Below are positions 52,432 through 60,298 of a stretch of 64,000 bases of DNA, one piece after another. The stretch is from Candidatus Chloroploca asiatica (GTDB lineage Bacteria; Chloroflexota; Chloroflexia; Chloroflexales; Chloroflexaceae). The notes beneath the pieces were generated by a model. That model was given only the letters and a program-made list of their open reading frames with translations, had not been told where the DNA came from and did not search any database. Position numbers and translations under genes: made by a program. Location: NCBI RefSeq assembly GCF_002532075.1, contig NZ_LYXE01000072.1, forward strand, positions 20,829 through 84,828. The letters run 5' to 3'. Numbering within the stretch: the stretch's first letter is position 1; every line of letters begins with the position of its first letter.

Positions 52432-53826
52432 ATGGACGTCACCATTCTCGCACGTTGGCAGTTCGCAATTACGACGGTCTACCACTTCTTTTTTGTTCCC
52501 CTCTCGATTGGACTCTCCCTCCTTGTCGCCATTATGCAGACGGTCTACTTCCGTAGTGGCAATGAAACCTACAAACGCATGACCAAATTCTGGGGTAAGT
52601 TGCTCTTGATCAATTTTGCGATCGGAGTAGCTACTGGAATTGTGCAAGAATTTCAGTTTGGTATGAACTGGGCTGAATATTCACGGTTCGTCGGGGATAT
52701 TTTTGGGGCTCCGCTGGCAATCGAGGCATTGATGGCCTTTTTCCTCGAGTCGACTTTCCTTGGTCTGTGGCTCTTTGGCTGGAACAAGCTCTCTAAGGGG
52801 GTTCACCTTGCCTGCATCTGGATGGTTGCCATCGGGTCAACGATTTCGTCGTTCTGGATCCTGGTGGCGAATTCGTTTATGCATCAGCCGGTTGGCTATG
52901 TGATCCGCAATGGCCGCGCCGAGATGGAGAGCTTTGGGGCGCTGATTGCCAACGGGCATGTCTGGGTGCAGTGGCCGCATACGATGATGGCGGCGATCTG
53001 CACAGCGGCCTTCTTTGTGCTGGGTATCAGTGCCTACCATCTGCGCCGCCCACTCAGCGAGGCTGGGCACGACATGTTCCGCCGCTCGTTCCAGATTGGG
53101 GCCATTGCCGCCGTTATCGGGGTGGTCGGCGTCATTCTGGCAGGCCATGCCCAGGCGCAATATATGATCCAAGTGCAGCCGATGAAAATGGCGGCAGCCG
53201 AGGCAATCTGGGAGACCGAGGATCCCGCACCGATGTCGCTCTTTACCATAGCAAGCACGCCAGAACAACGCGATCTCTTTGTGATCAAGGTTCCGGGTCT
53301 GTTGAGTTTCCTGGCCTACAATCGGTTTGAGGGTGCAGTTCCGGGAATCAAAGATCTGCAAGCCGAAGCCGAAGCAACGTATGGGCCTGGCAATTATACG
53401 CCCAATGTTTTTCTCGCCTACTGGACCTTCCGGGCAATGGTTGGCGCAGGCTTTGCCATGCTTGGCCTGGCTGTAGTGGCCCTCTACTCTGTCTTGCGCA
53501 ATCGGATCACGAGTAGTACGGCGTTTCTCTGGTTGCTGATCCCGTCGATCGGCCTGCCCTATCTGGCAAATGCGACCGGCTGGATCTTCACCGAGATGGG
53601 CCGCCAACCCTGGATCGTCTATGGCGTGATGTTGACGAGCGAAGGCGTCTCGGCGACCGTTGGCGTCGGGTATGTCTTGATGAGTTTGATTGGCTTCACC
53701 CTGGTCTATCTGGGCTTGATCGCCGCGACGATCTTTTTGATGCTGAAATATGCCCGTCAGGTACCCGGCGAAGAGCCTCAGATGAGCAAACAACCTTCGC
53801 TACGCCCTGCCCCCGCTGGCGACTGA
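52432..53826 (+). CDS. cydA: Cytochrome bd ubiquinol oxidase subunit I
   Basis: The 464-residue membrane protein has the heme b595 ligand H18 in TTVYHFFFVPL, the H in VQWPHTMMAA for heme b558, a short Q-loop (KVPGLLSFLAYNRFEGAVPGI) and TEMGRQPW. The Q-loop is of the short type found in many Gram-positive and deep-branching bacteria. It reduces oxygen to water with quinol electrons at high affinity. GGAGG five bases before ATG 52432 fixes the start. First gene of cydABDC. Confidence 0.95.
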   Translation: MDVTILARWQFAITTVYHFFFVPLSIGLSLLVAIMQTVYFRSGNETYKRMTKFWGKLLLINFAIGVATGIVQEFQFGMNWAEYSRFVGDIFGAPLAIEALMAFFLESTFLGLWLFGWNKLSKGVHLACIWMVAIGSTISSFWILVANSFMHQPVGYVIRNGRAEMESFGALIANGHVWVQWPHTMMAAICTAAFFVLGISAYHLRRPLSEAGHDMFRRSFQIGAIAAVIGVVGVILAGHAQAQYMIQVQPMKMAAAEAIWETEDPAPMSLFTIASTPEQRDLFVIKVPGLLSFLAYNRFEGAVPGIKDLQAEAEATYGPGNYTPNVFLAYWTFRAMVGAGFAMLGLAVVALYSVLRNRITSSTAFLWLLIPSIGLPYLANATGWIFTEMGRQPWIVYGVMLTSEGVSATVGVGYVLMSLIGFTLVYLGLIAATIFLMLKYARQVPGEEPQMSKQPSLRPAPAGD

Positions 53827-53840
53827 AAGGACACCCTGCA

Positions 53841-54854
53841 ATGGATCTCAATATCCTCTGGTTTATACTCGTCGCCGTGCTCTTTATCGGCTTCTTCATC
53901 CTCGAAGGCTTTGATTATGGGGTGGGCATTCTCTTGCCGATTATGGGCAAGACCGATACCGAACGGCGGGTGGTGATCAATACGGTCGGCCCGGTCTGGG
54001 ATGGCAATGAGGTCTGGGTGCTGACCGCTGGCGGCGCGATCTTTGCGGCCTTTCCGCACTGGTATGCGACGCTCTTTAGTGGCTTTTATCTCGCGCTCTT
54101 TTTGATGCTGGTCGCGTTGATCATCCGGGCCGTCGCGTTTGAGTACCGCAGCAAAGCAGAAAATCCAAAATGGCGCGCCTGGTGGGATCGGGGCATTGTC
54201 TTTGGTAGTCTGATCCCCGCGATCCTCTGGGGGGTCGCGCTCGGCAATATGCTGCGCGGGGTGCCCATTGATGCCGATATGCACTACGTCGGTACCTTCT
54301 TTGACCTGCTGAACCCGTATGCAATCATCGGTGGGTTGACGTCGCTCTCGATGTTTCTCCTGCACGGGGCGATCTTCTTGAACCTGAAGACAAGCGGTGA
54401 ACTGAGCGAGCGGGCGCTGCACCTGACCCGACGCATTGGCCCGGTGACAACGGTGATGGTTGCGATCTTCATTGTGTCAACGTATCTGATGACCGATTCA
54501 TTCAGCCGCCTCGGCGTCAATCCCGGACCGATTCCCATCGCCTCCCTGGGCGCGCTCTTTGCCGCCGCCTATTTTGTGCATATCGGGCGCCTCGGCTGGG
54601 CCTTCTTGATGACCAGCGTCAATATCGGCCTCTCGGTCATTACCATCTTTATGGCGCTCTTCCCCCGGGTGATGGTCTCAAGTCTCAATCCCGATTGGAG
54701 CCTGACGATCTACAATGCGTCGTCAAGCCCGAAGACCCTGACGATTATGAGCATCGTCGCCCTGATCTTTATTCCGATCGTGCTGGCGTATCAGACCTGG
54801 ACCTACTGGGTCTTTCGGCATCGTATAAGCATTGAGAGTGAGTTGACGTATTAG
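53841..54854 (+). CDS. cydB: Cytochrome bd ubiquinol oxidase subunit II
   Basis: The 337-residue protein has about eight membrane helices and the family start LFIGFFILEGFDYGVGILLP, followed by NTVGPVWDGNEVWVLTAGGAIFAAFP. It pairs with CydA. The start is 14 bases after cydA. A strong hairpin follows the stop and lies before cydD. Confidence 0.95.
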   Translation: MDLNILWFILVAVLFIGFFILEGFDYGVGILLPIMGKTDTERRVVINTVGPVWDGNEVWVLTAGGAIFAAFPHWYATLFSGFYLALFLMLVALIIRAVAFEYRSKAENPKWRAWWDRGIVFGSLIPAILWGVALGNMLRGVPIDADMHYVGTFFDLLNPYAIIGGLTSLSMFLLHGAIFLNLKTSGELSERALHLTRRIGPVTTVMVAIFIVSTYLMTDSFSRLGVNPGPIPIASLGALFAAAYFVHIGRLGWAFLMTSVNIGLSVITIFMALFPRVMVSSLNPDWSLTIYNASSSPKTLTIMSIVALIFIPIVLAYQTWTYWVFRHRISIESELTY

Positions 54855-54893
54855 CATCGCAGGGGCGGGACTGTCGTCCCGCCCCTGCGATGC
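54854..54893. terminator. Hairpin between cydB and cydD
   Basis: GCATCGCAGGGGCGGGA/TCCCGCCCCTGCGATGC, perfect 17-base arms around CTGTCG, begins at the cydB stop. There is no T-run, so it may protect the cydAB message or reduce cydDC expression rather than end transcription. Confidence 0.65.
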
Positions 54894-56620
54894 TTGGGAA
54901 TATGGCCCGGTTTGGGAATATGACCCGGTCAAGACGATCAAACCTGATGACAACGCAGCGCCCCTGGTTATGGGTGACGATTGCGCTGGGGGCGTTGACG
55001 GCGGTGGTGGCCGTTGGTCAGGCGGTGCTCTTGAGCAGGGTGATTGCGCAAGTCTTTCTGGGTGGGGCCGATCTGGCCGATGTGCAGGCGCTGCTGCTTG
55101 GCCTGGTCGCCCTGGCGCTGCTGCGCGCAGCCCTGAGTTGGGCAGGCGAGATGACGGGGCAACGGCTCGCCAGTCTCGTCAAGCAGGCGCTCCGTGAACG
55201 TGTACTGACACATCTGGTGGCCCTCGGACCGACGTTTGTCCGGGGCGAGCGCAGTGGCGAACTGGCGAATACGACGCTCGGGGGCGTCGAGGCACTTGAT
55301 GAGTATCTGAGTCAGTATCTGCCCCAGGTGACGCTAGCAGCGCTGATGCCCTTGATCGTGCTGGTCTTTGTCCTCCCCTTTGACCCCCTCTCCGGGCTGG
55401 TCTTGATGCTGACAGCCCCGCTTATTCCGCTCTTTCTCTGGTTGATTGGCTCGCTCGCCAAAGAACTGACGGCACGCCAATGGGTCGATATGAGCCGGAT
55501 GAGTGCCCATTTTCTCGATACGCTCCAGGGCTTGACCACCCTCAAGCTCTTTGGGCGCAGCCGCGAACGCCTGAAAGAGGTTGCGACGATCAGTGCGCAG
55601 TTTGGCGATGTGACGATGCAGGTGCTGCGCATTGCGTTTCTTTCGGCCTTTGCCCTCGAATTGATTGCGAGCCTCAGTACGGCGATTATTGCGGTCGAGA
55701 TCGGGCTACGGTTGCTCTATGGGCGCATGGCCTTCGAGCCAGCCCTGACGATCCTGATCCTCGCGCCAGAGTTCTACCTGCCGCTGCGTCTGCTCGGCCA
55801 GCGCCACCACGCCGGCATGGCGGGCAAAGAGGCGCTCGGGCGGATCGAGGCGATCCTGGCAACCCCAGTGGCTGTGCCACCCTCGCCAATGCGACAGGCA
55901 CTCCCTACGAACGGAGACCTCGAACTCAAGGGGGTTTCATTTGCCTATGACCACGGTGCCCGTCCGGTCTTGCATCAGTTTGACCTGCGCCTTCCGGCGG
56001 GGCAGACGGTGGCGCTGGTTGGGCCAAGTGGCGTCGGCAAGAGCAGTGTGGCGGCGCTGTTGATGGGCTTTGTTCAGCCCGACGAAGGCAGCATTTCTGT
56101 TGGCGGCGTCCCCCTGACCGAGGTCGATCTGGGCGCGTGGCGGCAGCAGGTGGCCTGGGTCAGCCAGCATCCGGCACTCTTTTATGGCAGTGTCGCCGAG
56201 AATCTGCGCCTGGCGCGCCCCGACGCTTCCGATGAGGCGCTGGAAGTGGCCGCACGCGCCGCCGGTGCGCACGCTTTCATCACGGCACTGCCGCAAGGGT
56301 ATGCCACCCCCATCGGCGAAGGCGGAACACGGCTCTCGGGCGGGCAACGCCAGCATCTCGCGCTCGCCCGCGCCTTGCTCAAAGATGCGCCTTTTGTGAT
56401 CCTCGATGAGCCAACCTCGCACCTTGACCCGGCCAGCGAGTTGGAGGTACGCACAGCGTTGCGTGAGTTGCTGCGCGGTCGGACAGCGCTGATCATCACG
56501 CATAGCGCATCACTGCTAGCTGAGGTCGATCACGTGGTGCAACTCGAACCGCTTGGCAACAAAGAGACGATGGTAGCGCAGGGTTCGCCATCAGCCATGC
56601 TGCGGGAGGCCCCGCGATGA
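54890..56620 (+). CDS. cydD: Heme/thiol ABC exporter CydD
   Basis: The 576-residue half-transporter has an N-terminal membrane domain with six helices (about 30-320) and an ABC domain from about 345: Walker A GPSGVGKSS, signature RLSGGQRQH, Walker B FVILDEPTSHLD. The DEYLSQYLPQ and TAPLIPLFLWLIG segments are typical of CydD. It works with CydC in cytochrome bd assembly by exporting thiols. The start is uncertain: ATGs at 54890, 54905, 54920 and 54947 all lack strong ribosome sites, and a direct repeat (TGGGAATATG-CCCGGT) covers two of them. Confidence 0.9.
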   Translation: MLGNMARFGNMTRSRRSNLMTTQRPWLWVTIALGALTAVVAVGQAVLLSRVIAQVFLGGADLADVQALLLGLVALALLRAALSWAGEMTGQRLASLVKQALRERVLTHLVALGPTFVRGERSGELANTTLGGVEALDEYLSQYLPQVTLAALMPLIVLVFVLPFDPLSGLVLMLTAPLIPLFLWLIGSLAKELTARQWVDMSRMSAHFLDTLQGLTTLKLFGRSRERLKEVATISAQFGDVTMQVLRIAFLSAFALELIASLSTAIIAVEIGLRLLYGRMAFEPALTILILAPEFYLPLRLLGQRHHAGMAGKEALGRIEAILATPVAVPPSPMRQALPTNGDLELKGVSFAYDHGARPVLHQFDLRLPAGQTVALVGPSGVGKSSVAALLMGFVQPDEGSISVGGVPLTEVDLGAWRQQVAWVSQHPALFYGSVAENLRLARPDASDEALEVAARAAGAHAFITALPQGYATPIGEGGTRLSGGQRQHLALARALLKDAPFVILDEPTSHLDPASELEVRTALRELLRGRTALIITHSASLLAEVDHVVQLEPLGNKETMVAQGSPSAMLREAPR

Positions 56621-58314
56621 GCACGCCACGCCTGTTCTTACGCCTACTCGTGCTGATCGCGCCTTATCGTGGCTGGTTTGCCGTTGCGGTCTTGCTTGGT
56701 TTTGCGACGGTGGGCAGCAGCATCGGCCTGATCGCAACGTCATCCTACCTGATCGCCAGTGCCGCCCTGATGCCCTCGATTGCCGTCTTGAGTATACCGA
56801 TTGTCGGTGTCCGCTTCTTTGGCATTGCGCGGGCGCTCTTTCGGTATGCCGAGCGTTATACGGCACATACGGCTACCTTCCGGCTGCTCGCAGGGATGCG
56901 GGGCTGGTTTTATGAGGCAGTCGAACCGCTGGCCCCCGCCGGTCTCATTGATCAGCGCGGGGGCGACCTGCTCGCACGAGCCGTCGGCGATGTTGAAACG
57001 CTCGAGCAGTTCTACCTGCGTGTCCTTGCGCCGCCTCTCGTCGCGCTGCTCGCCGGCCTGCTCGCCTGCGGACTGATGCTCGCCTTTGACGTTCGTCTGG
57101 CCCTTATGCTCTTGCTGCTCCTCGGGCTTGCTGGCCTTGTCGTCCCCCTGCTTGTCCACGCCCTGAGTCGGCGCCCTGCCAGGGCAAGCATCGCCCACCG
57201 TGCCGCCCTCTCGACCAACCTGGTCGAAGGAGTGCAGGCGCTTGACGACCTGCTGGCGCTTGGGCGCGAGGATCTGCTGCTGGCACGCGTGCGCGAAGAT
57301 AGTCGCCGCCTGGCGCAGGCCCAGGAACACCTGGCGACGGTACGCGGCCTCGGCAACGGCCTCGTACTGTTGCTGAGCCACCTCGCGGCACTAGCAATGC
57401 TGCTGCTTGCCATCCCCCTAGTGCGCAACGGCGAGCTCGACGGGGTCTACCTGGCCCTGCTTGCGCTGACCGCCCTTGCCTCATTTGAAGCCGTGACCCC
57501 ACTCGCGGTCGCCTTACAGAGCCTCGAAACAAGCCTGGCGGCGGCACGCCGGATCTTCGCCATCACCGACACCCCAGCGCAGATCAGCAACGAACCAGCC
57601 ACCTCACCAGAGCCACAAGATTACAGTCTCGAACTGCGCAACGTCAGCTTCAGCTATCCCGGCCAGTCCCAGAACGTCCTGGAAAACCTGAGTTTGCGCA
57701 TCGAAGCGGGGCAGCAACTCGCCCTGATCGGCCCGAGTGGCGCAGGCAAAAGCACCCTGGTGTACCTGATTTTGCGTTTCTGGGAAGGATGGAGCGGCGA
57801 GATTCTGCTTGGTGGTGTTCCGCTCCGGGCGTATCGCGCCGAAGACGTACGGCAGATGATTGGCGTTGTCGCGCAGCACACACACCTCTTCAACGGCACG
57901 ATCGCCGACAACCTACGCATTGCCCGCCCAATGGCAAGCCAGGCCGAACTGGACGAAGCGTGTCGGCGCGCCCACCTGAGCGACCTGATCAAACGGCTAC
58001 CCAATGGCTACGACACCTGGATCGGCGAACAGGGCATGAAACTGAGTGGCGGCGAACGTCAACGGCTCGCCATTGCCCACGCCCTGCTGAAAGACGCGCC
58101 GATTCTCATCCTCGACGAACCAACGGCGCATCTCGACCAGGCCACCGCCAGCGACGTCGTCACCGCACTCGAGCAACTGCGGCAGGGGCGCACCACGCTC
58201 ACGATCACCCACCGCCACGAACACCTCGCCAGCGTTGAGCGGATTGTGAAGCTCTACCAAGCCCGCTGCGGAAACGATGCAGATCATCCCACGACGAAAG
58301 GCGCCGAGTCATAA
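56617..58314 (+). CDS. cydC: Heme/thiol ABC exporter CydC
   Basis: The 565-residue half-transporter has the CydC start (FLRLLVLIAPYRGWFAVAVLLG), six helices, and an ABC domain with GPSGAGKST, KLSGGERQR and PILILDEPTAHLD. The ATGA overlap with cydD shows translational coupling. It is the last gene of cydABDC. After it, base composition soon changes. Confidence 0.92.
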   Translation: MSTPRLFLRLLVLIAPYRGWFAVAVLLGFATVGSSIGLIATSSYLIASAALMPSIAVLSIPIVGVRFFGIARALFRYAERYTAHTATFRLLAGMRGWFYEAVEPLAPAGLIDQRGGDLLARAVGDVETLEQFYLRVLAPPLVALLAGLLACGLMLAFDVRLALMLLLLLGLAGLVVPLLVHALSRRPARASIAHRAALSTNLVEGVQALDDLLALGREDLLLARVREDSRRLAQAQEHLATVRGLGNGLVLLLSHLAALAMLLLAIPLVRNGELDGVYLALLALTALASFEAVTPLAVALQSLETSLAAARRIFAITDTPAQISNEPATSPEPQDYSLELRNVSFSYPGQSQNVLENLSLRIEAGQQLALIGPSGAGKSTLVYLILRFWEGWSGEILLGGVPLRAYRAEDVRQMIGVVAQHTHLFNGTIADNLRIARPMASQAELDEACRRAHLSDLIKRLPNGYDTWIGEQGMKLSGGERQRLAIAHALLKDAPILILDEPTAHLDQATASDVVTALEQLRQGRTTLTITHRHEHLASVERIVKLYQARCGNDADHPTTKGAES

Positions 58315-58440
58315 GCGAACCGCATCTATAGCTGCCAGCCGCTCATCCGGCTGCACCGTGGCGCTCGCTGATCAACGTACCGAATATCCGTTGCTAGTTA
58401 CCGATGCGCTTCTGCGCGAAATATGACCGAAAACTCGCAT

Positions 58441-58460
58441 AGACGGCGCATGCGCCGTCT
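58441..58460. repeat. Twenty-base perfect palindrome
   Basis: AGACGGCGCATGCGCCGTCT is fully self-complementary with no loop. It lies 126 bases behind cydC, just before a tandem repeat block. Confidence 0.75.
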
Positions 58461-58481
58461 ACGATAACCGAAGGCAAGTGT

Positions 58482-58601
58482 AGGTGGCAAGATTGCCGCG
58501 TAGCATAGGTACGGCGGGTGGAGGTGGCAAAAACGCCGTGCGGCATGGGTATGGCGGGCGGAGGTGGCAAAAACGCCGTCTAATTCATGTTGGGCGGCAG
58601 C
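58482..58601. repeat. Three tandem 40-base repeats
   Basis: Units starting AGGTGGCAA at 58482, 58522 and 58562 are diverged copies of exactly 40 bases; the third decays after its first 18 bases. The third contains GTTGGGC (58589-58595), which fits the right core of an attC site, but no matching left core was found. Confidence 0.7.
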
Positions 58602-58649
58602 TGGTCGTTGCCTCATGCCTGGGGCTGTGTGTAAATCATCGAAATCTAT

Positions 58650-58657
58650 GCTAAAAT
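58650..58657 (+). promoter_or_regulatory. Extended -10 element before the VWA gene
   Basis: TGCTAAAAT ends at 58657, about 57 bases upstream of the proposed VWA start. It is a one-mismatch extended -10; no -35 is seen. Confidence 0.4.
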
Positions 58658-58713
58658 GTTTGCATGATACAAGGTACTCGTAACAATATGTTATGTTAAG
58701 CAGGGGCAATCAC

Positions 58714-60009
58714 ATGCCATCCCAGGAGGACATTGAAATTCAACAGGAGCGGCTACAGCTCTATCGACGCACGCTAGCCCATTATCTGCGGCAGCAGGCA
58801 GAATTAGGTAGTGCTTACATTCCGCCAGGTATAACTAATGGCATACTTGACGCACGCAGAAATATTCATCAAATCAAGAATACACTACGATCATGGAATA
58901 TTATATTGGACGATCACCCTGATGATGACAATAAAGCGGACGAAATAATGAACACAAGCATCAGTGATATATCAACTACATCACCGGTTTGGTTTCGTCA
59001 AATTCGTCAGCAAGCACTCAAGGCGTACTTTGTGCAACAATGGAATCTGGCTGAGGAACTCTTTATTCAAGTATTAGCAGCAAATTCTGAAGATGACGAG
59101 GTTCGAAGCAAGCTTAAAGTGGTACAGCAATATTTAGAACTTGACGCCTTCTATCAAACTATTTGTGATCTACGTAACGAGGGGCAATGGAGATCCGTTC
59201 TTAATGCTCTTGCGGATTTAGAGGAAAAACACCCTAAGTATCCTGATCCTCAAAATCTAAGACAGTGGGCTATGCAACAACTAGAACTCGATGTCTTTTA
59301 TCAGAGGATTTGCGATCTGCGCCATGAAGGCCGCCGACCAATAGTTCTTAATGCTCTTGCCGATTTAGAGGAAAGGCATCCTAAGTATCCTGATCCTCAA
59401 AATCTAAGACAGTGGGCTACGCAACGATGGTTACCAGTATATCTATTAATAGATGTTTCTTCATCAATGTCCGGGGCTCCTATACAGGCCATGAATCAAG
59501 GAATGGCCTTAATTTGGAATGAATTAATGAGCGATGGAATGGCAGTAGAACTTGCGGCTATTAGTGTGATTAGTTTTTCGAGTTCTGCCCAACAACTAGT
59601 CCCGCTTACACCGATAATTGACTTTTGCCCACCTGAATTAATTGTTAATTCGAAAGAAGAGACCAACCTGGGTTGCGCTTTACAACTATTGGAAAATGCA
59701 CTACAGCAGGAGTTTGTTTCTCGATCATATACTTGTATGGGCGACTATTTACCTATTGCATTTATCATGCTTGATGGAAATCCGACAGATGAATGGACAA
59801 CGCAAATAGATCGGCTTTTAAAATATAATCGCTTTACTTCAATAGTTATTATTTGCTGTGGTCTACTTGTCAGTATTGCCTACCTTGCCTCTCAAGTACC
59901 CGATCCTAGAATTGCATTTATAAGAATGGAAGAAGCCACACCTGATTCTATAACTCATCATCTTAGATATATAGATCAAATATCCACTATATTTAATATC
60001 TCCATTTAA
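58714..60009 (+). CDS. TerY-type VWA protein with effector-associated-like N-terminus and duplicated repeat
   Basis: The 431-residue protein starts with a helical module (about 8-65) containing RRTLAHYLRQQAELG, YIPPGITNGI and LRSWNIILDDHPDD. It resembles the short effector-associated domains of bacterial conflict proteins (inference from pattern). Two nearly identical 49-residue repeats follow, each with NALADLEE-HPKYPDPQNLRQ. The last 200 residues are a VWA domain with LPVYLLIDVSSSMSG, TNLGCAL and LDGNPTDEW, as in TerY. The DNA is AT-rich. An attC-like site begins 35 bases after the stop, so the gene is probably an integron cassette cargo. Confidence 0.75.
   Translation: MPSQEDIEIQQERLQLYRRTLAHYLRQQAELGSAYIPPGITNGILDARRNIHQIKNTLRSWNIILDDHPDDDNKADEIMNTSISDISTTSPVWFRQIRQQALKAYFVQQWNLAEELFIQVLAANSEDDEVRSKLKVVQQYLELDAFYQTICDLRNEGQWRSVLNALADLEEKHPKYPDPQNLRQWAMQQLELDVFYQRICDLRHEGRRPIVLNALADLEERHPKYPDPQNLRQWATQRWLPVYLLIDVSSSMSGAPIQAMNQGMALIWNELMSDGMAVELAAISVISFSSSAQQLVPLTPIIDFCPPELIVNSKEETNLGCALQLLENALQQEFVSRSYTCMGDYLPIAFIMLDGNPTDEWTTQIDRLLKYNRFTSIVIICCGLLVSIAYLASQVPDPRIAFIRMEEATPDSITHHLRYIDQISTIFNISI
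59139..59428 (+). repeat. Recent tandem duplication within the VWA gene
   Basis: Two copies of about 147 bases encode the 49-residue repeats. Blocks such as CCTAAGTATCCTGATCCTCA are identical in both copies, so the duplication is recent. Confidence 0.8.
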
Positions 60010-60043
60010 CATTTTATTAAATCGTTTAACTAGATCGCAAGCG

Positions 60044-60177
60044 GCCCAACAACGCGGTGCAGCGGGCGCCGCTGGCGCGACCCTCAACCTGGGCGCGTTT
60101 TAGGCAGCACTCACGTGCCATCGCCTTTGTCGATCTTCACGCGTGCCAGCGGTGCCGCTGACCGCTGTCCGTTGGGC
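60044..60177 (+). other. attC-like recombination site 1
   Basis: The 134-base site begins GCCCAAC (60044-60050, RYYYAAC) and ends GTTGGGC (60171-60177, GTTRRRY). The inner parts are mutually complementary with small bulges: CAGCGGGCGCCGCTGGCGCG against CGCGTGCCAGCGGTGCCGCTG. Orientation matches a cassette whose gene lies to the left. The site shares inner motifs (CGCTGGCGCG, CCT-AACCTGG, CTTCACRCG, CCAGCGG) with site 2. Confidence 0.8.
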
Positions 60178-60232
60178 AGCAATAGTCAGCACTCAGCCGA
60201 GTATCGCGTACTAACGCTCGCAATTCAGCCAC

Positions 60233-60261
60233 TTGCAATTTTGTGCGATGACACTTATAAT
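60233..60261 (+). promoter_or_regulatory. Sigma-70 promoter of the methyltransferase gene
   Basis: TTGCAA (60233-60238) and TATAAT (60256-60261) are spaced by 17 bases. The leader is about 30 bases with AAAGGTG before ATG 60299. The promoter is carried inside the cassette. Confidence 0.8.
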
Positions 60262-60298
60262 CATCATGCTTGACCCGCGCAGACAAAGGTGCACACAG

